The notes below the pieces were generated by a model. The model was not told the DNA's origin. It saw only the letters and a list, made by a program, of their open reading frames with translations, and ran no database searches. Of a stretch of DNA of 5,970 nucleotides, positions 1 through 4,489 are shown in pieces (the first letter of the stretch is position 1; every line of letters starts with the position of its first letter). A program made the translations under genes and the position numbers. Source of the stretch: AB-629-J13 sp964496365 (GTDB lineage Bacteria; Fidelibacterota; Marinisomatia; Marinisomatales; AB-629-J13); the NCBI GenBank assembly GCA_964496365.1, contig CAZBZK010000090.1, positions 1-5,970 on the forward strand. The letters run 5' to 3'.

Positions 1-52
1 CTCCTGTTGCCAGGATGAAAACCTGGAGTCCTAACCACTAGACGAACGGGCC
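1..52 (-). tRNA. tRNA-Glu (anticodon UUC), 3' part beyond the left edge
   Basis: Read on the minus strand, the sequence starts at 52 with a GGCCCGT acceptor strand, then TC and a D-arm (GTC, loop with TAGTGGTTAG, GAC). The anticodon arm is CCAGG, a seven-base loop TTTTCAT, then CCTGG, a perfect 5-bp stem. The anticodon TTC lies at 19-17 and specifies glutamate. The variable loop CAACA and the first four bases of the T-stem (GGAG) are present. The rest of the T-arm, the acceptor 3' strand and any CCA end lie outside the window. The layout matches bacterial tRNA-Glu, including the characteristic TTCGTCTAG start. Identity is very secure; only completeness cannot be judged. Confidence 0.95.
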
Positions 53-60
53 AACGAAAC

Positions 61-88
61 TATTTAGCAGAGTATTTGTGTTTTCAAC
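61..88 (-). promoter_or_regulatory. possible promoter of tRNA-Glu
   Basis: On the minus strand a TTGAAA-like -35 (87-82) is followed after 15 bases by TGCTAAATA. This has an extended -10 form (TG, one base, then TAAATA at 66-61), eight bases before the tRNA 5' end. Position and order suit a tRNA promoter, but the spacer is short and the -10 matches the consensus at only three of six positions. The tRNA could instead be read from the gene upstream at 190-669 on the same strand, since I see no strong terminator between them. Confidence 0.3.
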
Positions 89-189
89 CTGAGTCTGCTT
101 TAATCATTTGTAAACTAATTCAAAAACGGGGCGAATTTAGAATCTCCGCACACAAGAATCAAAAGGTTTCAGATAATTACTAACTTACT

Positions 190-669
190 CTATTTACCCC
201 CCCCGATCATTGAAACACCATCAAAAGAGCATTGTCTGCATTTGAATCTTTTGATTTTACAACGGAGGATAAATCCTTGTATCTTATGTTTGGTTTTTCG
301 ATGAGTACGATGTAATCCACCTTCGCATTTAGGACAGGACAACAAGTTTGGATGACCATCTATAATTCTGAGTCTAGCTCGATTCATAATTAAAATAATC
401 GCTATCAAAATAAATATCATTCCAATCAAATCGGATGTTTCGATTCCCGAAATTATGTTTCCAATACTGACTGAAATGTTTCGTACCAAAGTTAAAAATG
501 AACGAACGGAACTGGTTATGAATCCCCAAACCAATGATTTAATATTCCATTTTTCCCATAATAAGAAAAATCCGATCATAAATAAACTCAAAACGAGTAA
601 TTCAAAATTATATTCTTGAAAAAAGCTATTTTGATTGTTTTTTAATCTTTTTCTTTTTCTTGCACTCAC
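190..669 (-). CDS. small two-helix membrane protein with C-terminal zinc ribbon
   Basis: A 159-residue protein of unknown function. The N-terminus is very basic (RKRKRLK), followed by a hydrophobic segment at about 23-39 and a second at about 80-96. Residues 100-159 form a soluble tail with a zinc-ribbon pattern: C112-x2-C115 and C144-x2-C147, with an extra C137 and many Lys/Arg/His residues between the pairs. The CPxC ... LHRTHRK ... RFKCRQC layout resembles a ribbon found at the end of many small bacterial membrane proteins (from memory). It most likely binds zinc structurally. The start is GTG at 669-667, chosen because AAAGGA lies seven bases before it; an overlapping ATG two bases upstream meets TGA at once. 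An eight-G run lies in the last codons. The gene is divergent from xth and points towards tRNA-Glu. Membrane placement is a confident inference; its role is unknown. Confidence 0.75.
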   Translation of the reverse strand: MSARKRKRLKNNQNSFFQEYNFELLVLSLFMIGFFLLWEKWNIKSLVWGFITSSVRSFLTLVRNISVSIGNIISGIETSDLIGMIFILIAIILIMNRARLRIIDGHPNLLSCPKCEGGLHRTHRKTKHKIQGFILRCKIKRFKCRQCSFDGVSMIGGGK

Positions 670-809
670 ATTGGTTTCCTTTAGTAAAATCTTTTTATGC
701 CAAAAGCTAAATATCTTTTATGAATTAACAGTAAATTTTCCATAATAAAACGAAGCCAAAAATAAAGAATAGATTAACCAAACCCCAAGAAATAGATTAG
801 GAAGAGCAA
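670..809. promoter_or_regulatory. divergent intergenic region between zinc-ribbon gene and xth
   Basis: This 140-bp, strongly AT-rich spacer must hold the promoters of both outward-facing genes. For xth the best -10 is CATAAT at 741-746 (five of six consensus positions), but no good -35 stands 16-18 bases before it. A near direct repeat AATAGATTA occurs at 768-776 and 791-799 (23-bp offset), just before xth. ATCTTTTTATG (689-699) and ATCTTTTATG (713-722) form a second imperfect pair. The xth ribosome binding site AGGA is at 799-802, seven bases before its ATG. No RNA gene is visible. Confidence 0.4.
677..682 (-). promoter_or_regulatory. ribosome binding site fixing the GTG start of the zinc-ribbon protein
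   Basis: The minus strand reads AAAGGA here, seven bases before GTG at 669-667. This is a good Shine-Dalgarno match and spacing. It supports the rare start codon over the ATG at 671-669, which is followed directly by TGA. Confidence 0.6.
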
Positions 810-1574
810 ATGAAATTATATTCATGGAACGTAAATGGAATCAGAGCGGCTGAAAAAAAAGGCTTTTTAGATTGGATGAAAAAAACTCAACCCGACATTC
901 TTTGTGTTCAAGAAACCAAAGCCCAAGAAGATCAATTATCAACTGCACTTATTTCTGACCACGGTTACCATTCCATGTTTCATTCAGCAGAGAAAAAAGG
1001 ATATAGCGGTGTAGCAACGTTTTGTAAACACGAACCATTATTTGTGCAAATCGGATTAGGAATTGAAAAATTTGATAGAGAGGGACGAGTTTTGATTACC
1101 GAACATGAATCATTTCTTCTTTACAATATCTATTTTCCAAACGGACAAAAAAATGATGAACGTCTCCAGTATAAACTTGATTTTTATGATGCATTGCTTC
1201 CTATTATCAATGAACAGGTTGAATCAGGCATAAATGTGGTTGTTACAGGAGATTGGAATACAGCTCACCATCCCATTGATTTAGCACGCCCAAAAGATAA
1301 TGTTAACAATTCGGGCTTTATGCCCATAGAACGAGAGCAATTAGATACATACGTAGAAAACGGTTGGGTGGATACGTTTCGTTTGTTTCATCCCGAACCT
1401 CACCGTTATACATGGTGGACATACAGATTTGGTGCTCGAGGAAGGAATGTGGGATGGAGGATTGATTATTTTTTTGTAAATGAAGCATTTTCAAAATGTG
1501 TAACTGATGCAGATATCCATGATGATGTAATGGGTTCGGATCATTGTCCCGTTTCACTAACTTTAGAGATATGA
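810..1574 (+). CDS. xth: exodeoxyribonuclease III / AP endonuclease (ExoA-type)
   Basis: A 254-residue cytoplasmic DNA-repair enzyme. The family cuts the backbone 5' to abasic sites in base-excision repair, and has 3'-5' exonuclease and 3'-phosphatase activity on duplex DNA, with a divalent metal. The full set of catalytic motifs is present: SWNVNG with N7; QET with metal ligand E35; YFPNG with Y108; GDWNTAH with D148 and N150; WRIDYF with D219; and GSDHCP with D244 and H245. These match E. coli ExoIII N7, E34, Y109, D151, N153, D229 and H259. Length is normal for the ExoA branch. ATG at 810 follows AGGAAG at good spacing. The stop TGA overlaps the amn ATG as ATGA, so the two genes are probably co-transcribed and translationally coupled. 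It appears intact; identity is firm. Confidence 0.96.
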   Translation: MKLYSWNVNGIRAAEKKGFLDWMKKTQPDILCVQETKAQEDQLSTALISDHGYHSMFHSAEKKGYSGVATFCKHEPLFVQIGLGIEKFDREGRVLITEHESFLLYNIYFPNGQKNDERLQYKLDFYDALLPIINEQVESGINVVVTGDWNTAHHPIDLARPKDNVNNSGFMPIEREQLDTYVENGWVDTFRLFHPEPHRYTWWTYRFGARGRNVGWRIDYFFVNEAFSKCVTDADIHDDVMGSDHCPVSLTLEI

Positions 1575-2344
1575 TTGAAAAGAAAATAATCACAAAAAAC
1601 TGGTTGAAAAGATATACTGGGACAAATCCTGAATCACTTGGACAATGGATTTTATTGACTAATTTTCAAAATTATGTAGAAAAATTCTCGAAAACATTCA
1701 ACGTTCCCATAAATGGTTTAAGAGGACCTATGACGTCTGCAACCAATGAATCCGGTGTCAGTATCATCAATTTTGGAATGGGGAGCTCAAATGCGGCCAC
1801 CATCATGGATTTATTATCTTCGGTTGGTCCAAAGGGAGTTTTATTTCTGGGGAAATGTGGTGGATTGAAAAAAACCACAGAACTGGGCCATTTTATATTG
1901 CCCATTGCAGCTATTAGAGGCGAAGGAACTAGTGATGATTATTTTCCCAAAGAAGTTCCAGCTATGCCTTCATTTAAGTTGCATAAATATATGTCTCAAA
2001 TATTAGTTGAACGAAAAATCGAATATAGAACTGGAGTCATTTATACAACCAATCGCCGAGTGTGGGAGCACGATGATGAGTTTAAAATGTACTTAAGAAA
2101 AATCAGAGTACTTGGAATTGATATGGAAACCGCAACCATTTTCATCACGGGATTTGCAAATGGTATTAATCGAGGAGCTCTTTTGTTAGTATCAGACACT
2201 CCTATGATTCCTGAGGGAGTCAAAACTGAAGAATCAGATAAGGAAGTTACTCGTAAATATGTTGACCTTCATATCAAATTGGGAATCGAAGCAATGACAC
2301 GAATCGGCGGAGAAGGAGAGACGATAAAACATTTTACTTATTGA
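1571..2344 (+). CDS. amn: AMP nucleosidase, short form
   Basis: A 257-residue member of the purine nucleoside phosphorylase/AMN superfamily, expected to hydrolyse AMP to adenine and ribose 5-phosphate in the cytoplasm. Recognisable blocks, in order: WLKRYTG (11-17), LLTNFQNYV (28-36), INFGMGSSNAATIMDLL (66-82), GKCGGLK (94-100), a phosphate/ribose-binding region with RGEGTSDDYFP (116-126), YTTNRRVWEHD (158-168), GIDMETATIF (182-191) and LLVSDTPMIPEGVKTEESD (205-223). The Asp of VSD (D209) corresponds to the family's purine-contacting acid, and M185-E186 to its ribose contact. It lacks the N-terminal regulatory domain of the ~480-residue E. coli enzyme, as is usual for the short type I know from Bacteroidota relatives. 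The start at 1571 is preferred over an in-frame ATG at 1544 inside xth, because the protein then begins like the family and overlaps the xth stop as ATGA. No Shine-Dalgarno is seen, consistent with coupling. Its end overlaps the hemW end. Confidence 0.92.
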   Translation: MIEKKIITKNWLKRYTGTNPESLGQWILLTNFQNYVEKFSKTFNVPINGLRGPMTSATNESGVSIINFGMGSSNAATIMDLLSSVGPKGVLFLGKCGGLKKTTELGHFILPIAAIRGEGTSDDYFPKEVPAMPSFKLHKYMSQILVERKIEYRTGVIYTTNRRVWEHDDEFKMYLRKIRVLGIDMETATIFITGFANGINRGALLLVSDTPMIPEGVKTEESDKEVTRKYVDLHIKLGIEAMTRIGGEGETIKHFTY

Positions 2345-3489
2345 ATCATAAGATCGACTGCGATTGAATCCGAAAAAACGAATCCTTTTTCATTCAATTT
2401 GATTTTAAAAATTTCATTTTCAAAATGTCCATTCCATTTTTTTTGATTACGTTTCACATTTTTTAAAATTTTTTCCCTGAATTTTTCAGGAATATTTTGT
2501 GTGTCAAACCCACCACTTAACCGAAGTCCAAATCCAATTTTTTCATTTACTATTTGTACGGGAGTTAATATTTCCGATGTAGAAATGGGTGATTTACCTT
2601 CATAAATTTTTTTCATGTATTGATCTAAAGAACGGACATTATTCCATCTGTTTTTACCGTCAAAACTGTGAGCAGATGGTCCAAATCCAATGTAGGGTTC
2701 GATGTTCCAATAATGGAGATTATGTTTACATTCTTTTTGAGGTTTGGAGAAATTAGAAATTTCATATGGAATGAAACCGGAATGACTCAAATAATCCCGA
2801 GTAAAACCAAACCAGTCTGCAGATATATCATTAGTTGGCATGGTTATTTTTTCTGAATTCACCATTTGAAATAATTCCGTTCCTTTTTCAACCGTTAATG
2901 AATATGCAGAAATATGCTCAGGTTTCAGTTTTATAATAGAACTCAAATCTCTTGTCCAGATTTCTTTGGTTTGACCCGGAATAGAATAGATTAAATCGCA
3001 GTTCACATTTTCAAAGCCGGCTGTTCTTACATTTTCGAATGTATTAAACACATCCTCTACTGAATGAATACGAGTTAAAAAATTTAGTAATTTTGGTTCA
3101 AGGGATTGAACACCCATGGAAATTCGATTCATCCCTAAGGAATTAAAATCTTTTAGCGATTTCGCAGATGCTTCACCCGGATTTATTTCAATGGATTTTT
3201 CTTTAAGATTTGTAATTGAAATCTTTTTTGAAAGTGTTTTTAAAATGGTTTCAAGTTGATGGCCAGTTAATAGAGAAGGAGTGCCACCGCCAATGAATAA
3301 TGTATCAAATGTCCAAGGATAATTTTCAATGGATGACTGATTTATTTCGTTACATAATGCAGAAATAAATTTATCACCATCTGATTCCCTGTCTGCAATG
3401 GAATAAAAATCACAATACATACATTTGGTTTTACAAAATGGAATATGTATGTAAATTCCAGCGGATTTATTTAAGGGTAATCTGGAAAT
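2338..3489 (-). CDS. hemW: HemW-type radical SAM protein (heme chaperone), start codon uncertain
   Basis: HemW is a cytoplasmic or membrane-associated radical SAM protein that binds heme and is linked to heme delivery; it is often mislabelled coproporphyrinogen III oxidase. Counting from the ATT at 3489-3487, the motifs are: IYIHIPFC followed by CKTKCMYC (C19, C23, C26, the 4Fe-4S CxxxCxxC), GGGTP (67-71), EINPGEA (101-107), GVQS (126-129), DLIYSIPGQT (165-174), SAYSLTVEKGT (194-204), HNLHYW (256-261, the HNxxYW heme motif of HemW), and GFGPSAHSFDG. The first in-frame ATG, at 3420, lies between the second and third cluster cysteines, so it cannot be the true start. Upstream the frame is open to TAG at 3537-3535 but contains no ATG, GTG, TTG or CTG codon. 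ATT at 3489, giving 383 residues, is a placeholder. The gene follows the groES-like gene on the same strand and ends 7 bp inside amn, tail to tail. Confidence 0.9.
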   Translation of the reverse strand: MSRLPLNKSAGIYIHIPFCKTKCMYCDFYSIADRESDGDKFISALCNEINQSSIENYPWTFDTLFIGGGTPSLLTGHQLETILKTLSKKISITNLKEKSIEINPGEASAKSLKDFNSLGMNRISMGVQSLEPKLLNFLTRIHSVEDVFNTFENVRTAGFENVNCDLIYSIPGQTKEIWTRDLSSIIKLKPEHISAYSLTVEKGTELFQMVNSEKITMPTNDISADWFGFTRDYLSHSGFIPYEISNFSKPQKECKHNLHYWNIEPYIGFGPSAHSFDGKNRWNNVRSLDQYMKKIYEGKSPISTSEILTPVQIVNEKIGFGLRLSGGFDTQNIPEKFREKILKNVKRNQKKWNGHFENEIFKIKLNEKGFVFSDSIAVDLMIQ

Positions 3490-3537
3490 GAAACCGCGAT
3501 ATGGTTGGAGGTGAGAATAATTAAGTGAATGATTCTA

Positions 3538-3918
3538 TTAATGGGACATATCACTGAAATCGTCCCTTATCAATACTAAAATTGCTGATTGAGGAACGAT
3601 AAGATATTCAACATTTTCAACATTTATTTCAATGGACGCTTTATTCAGATACAGTGCATAATCCCCAATTTCAGCCTGAGATGGAATATATTTTGTTTGT
3701 TTGTTATCCATATTATTCCATGGTTCAGATATATCGTTTTCAGGATTTCCCAATGGTATGCCCGGTCCTACTTCAACAACGATTCCTCCTCTTACGTCCT
3801 GTTTTTCAATGACGCTTGGAGGTAAGTATAATCCCGCTGCTGATTTTTTTTCGCCTGAATCTGGGCGAATGAGGACTCTGTCTCCTACAATAATTACCTG
3901 TTTGTTTTTACTTTTCAT
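3538..3918 (-). CDS. GroES-like co-chaperonin family protein
   Basis: A 126-residue protein with the GroES beta-barrel pattern. It has VGDRVLIRPD (11-20), a mobile-loop-like stretch with AGLYLPPSV (28-36) where GroES has GGIVL, GGIVVEVGPG (44-53), IGDYALYLNKASIEI (84-98, matching the GroES VGD...F...Y.. region), and YLIVPQSAILVLI (105-117). It differs from the ~95-residue GroES by an insertion of about 27 residues (54-80) carrying EPW and KYIPSQAE, plus a short acidic tail. I recall this longer GroES-like family in FCB bacteria alongside a normal groES-groEL pair; no groEL is adjacent here. Whether it caps GroEL is unknown. Start: ATG at 3918-3916, preceded by AAGGA at only two bases' spacing. 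The frame stays open further upstream, but that is antisense of the acyltransferase. It ends with tandem stops TAA-TAG and is followed by hemW in the same frame. Confidence 0.88.
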   Translation of the reverse strand: MKSKNKQVIIVGDRVLIRPDSGEKKSAAGLYLPPSVIEKQDVRGGIVVEVGPGIPLGNPENDISEPWNNMDNKQTKYIPSQAEIGDYALYLNKASIEINVENVEYLIVPQSAILVLIRDDFSDMSH

Positions 3919-3991
3919 AATCCTTATGTTTAATATTAAATAAAAAAACCAGTATGACCAAAAAGTTAAATAAACCGAGCATGGAATCAAT
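3919..3991. promoter_or_regulatory. divergent spacer with AT palindrome between groES-like gene and acyltransferase
   Basis: This 73-bp region separates outward-facing genes. It contains a perfect 12-bp palindrome TTTAATATTAAA at 3929-3940. On the minus strand, TTGGTC followed after 17 bases by TAATAT could serve the groES-like gene, though each box matches the consensus at only three of six positions. The palindrome overlaps that -10 and could be an operator or simply AT-rich sequence. A four-codon reading frame ATG-GAA-TCA-ATT-TGA (3981-3995) ends across the TTG start of the acyltransferase. Confidence 0.35.
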
Positions 3992-4411
3992 TTGAATGTA
4001 AAGATTAGAAAAGTTAATTCTGAGGATGAGTTGGATATTGCCTTTGCAATTCGGACTGAAGTCTTTGTTGTAGAGCAAAAAGTTCCGGAAGAAATTGAAT
4101 GGGATGAGTTTGAAAAAACCTCCCACCACATTCTTGCATGGTGTGATATGATTCCTGTTGGAACTGCAAGATGGAGAGCAACAAAAAAGGGGATTAAATT
4201 AGAACGATTTGCGGTGTTAAATGAATGGCGTTCCAAGGGAGTAGGCAGTAAACTTGTAAAATTTATTTTGACAGACCTCGACTCAGTTTCCCATATTTAT
4301 CTCCATGCTCAAGAGAGGGTCGTCCCGTTTTATGAACAGTTTGGTTTTAAACAAAAAGGAAATAAATTTTTTGAAGCCAATATTCCTCACTGGCTCATGG
4401 AACTTAATTAA
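3992..4411 (+). CDS. GNAT family acyltransferase (YjcF/ElaA-like)
   Basis: A 139-residue cytoplasmic GNAT-fold protein, predicted to transfer an acetyl or other acyl group from CoA to an unknown amine. Features: IRTEVFVVEQKVPEEIEWDEF (20-40), the typical YjcF/ElaA opening 'R..VFV.EQ.VP...E.D'; HHILAW (45-50); GTARWR (57-62); LERFAVLNEWRSKGVGSKLV (70-89), holding the R-x-x-G-x-G CoA pyrophosphate loop (R80, G83, G85); and HAQERVVPFYEQFGF (105-119), with IPHWLMEL at the C-terminus as in YjcF relatives. The start is TTG at 3992: the frame meets TAA at 3971-3973 and has no ATG or GTG after it, and the next in-frame Met falls mid-domain. Only a weak GGA precedes it. A four-codon frame (3981-3995) ends over the start, so coupling is possible. 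The ABC exporter follows 78 bases on. The family is firm, the substrate unknown. Confidence 0.88.
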   Translation: MNVKIRKVNSEDELDIAFAIRTEVFVVEQKVPEEIEWDEFEKTSHHILAWCDMIPVGTARWRATKKGIKLERFAVLNEWRSKGVGSKLVKFILTDLDSVSHIYLHAQERVVPFYEQFGFKQKGNKFFEANIPHWLMELN

Positions 4412-4489
4412 TAATTTAACTTCTTTTATTCATGAATTCTCCCTTGTAAATTGACCTCTATTTTCATTCTTTAAATCTCAATTATTTCC
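4412..4489 (+). other. short spacer before the ABC exporter
   Basis: A 78-bp AT-rich gap between the acyltransferase stop and the exporter ATG. I see no GC-rich hairpin plus T-run terminator, and no Shine-Dalgarno before 4490. TTGACC at 4451-4456 resembles a -35, but no good -10 stands at proper spacing (only TAAATC after 15 bases). ATTCATGAAT at 4428-4437 is a 10-bp palindrome of doubtful meaning. Read-through from the acyltransferase is possible. Confidence 0.3.

Noticed and set aside
66..99. Inverted repeat AGCAGA ... TCTGCT upstream of tRNA-Glu
   Set aside because: Only six pairs with a 22-base gap and no T-run; likely chance.
122..148. Possible terminator after the zinc-ribbon gene (CGGAG ... 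CCCCG then TTTTT on the minus strand)
   Set aside because: The five-pair stem has a mismatch and a 12-base loop, too weak to call.
1544..1570. Earlier in-frame ATG for amn at 1544
   Set aside because: It lies inside xth and adds nine residues not expected in the family. ATG at 1571 gives the usual N-terminus and the ATGA overlap.
1318..1593. Minus-strand frame of 91 codons inside xth
   Set aside because: It is a shadow of the well-supported xth gene, with no recognisable protein features.
1672..2223. Minus-strand frames of 77 and 60 codons inside amn
   Set aside because: They are antisense shadows of a clear enzyme gene.
2338..3420. hemW starting at the ATG at 3420
   Set aside because: This start drops two of the three iron-sulfur cysteines and the IYIHIPF strand, which are encoded in frame just upstream.
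3535..3540. Possible GroES-HemW fusion by stop read-through
   Set aside because: Two consecutive stops (TAA, TAG) separate the frames. Efficient read-through of both is unlikely, so it is only mentioned as context for the missing hemW start.
3589..3943. Plus-strand frames of 78 and 80 codons across the groES-like gene
   Set aside because: They are opposite a conserved protein and show no family pattern.
3919..4236. Upstream extension of the groES-like reading frame (a 232-residue version)
   Set aside because: The extra sequence is antisense to the acyltransferase and has no GroES similarity. The family N-terminus begins at 3918, with AAGGA before it.
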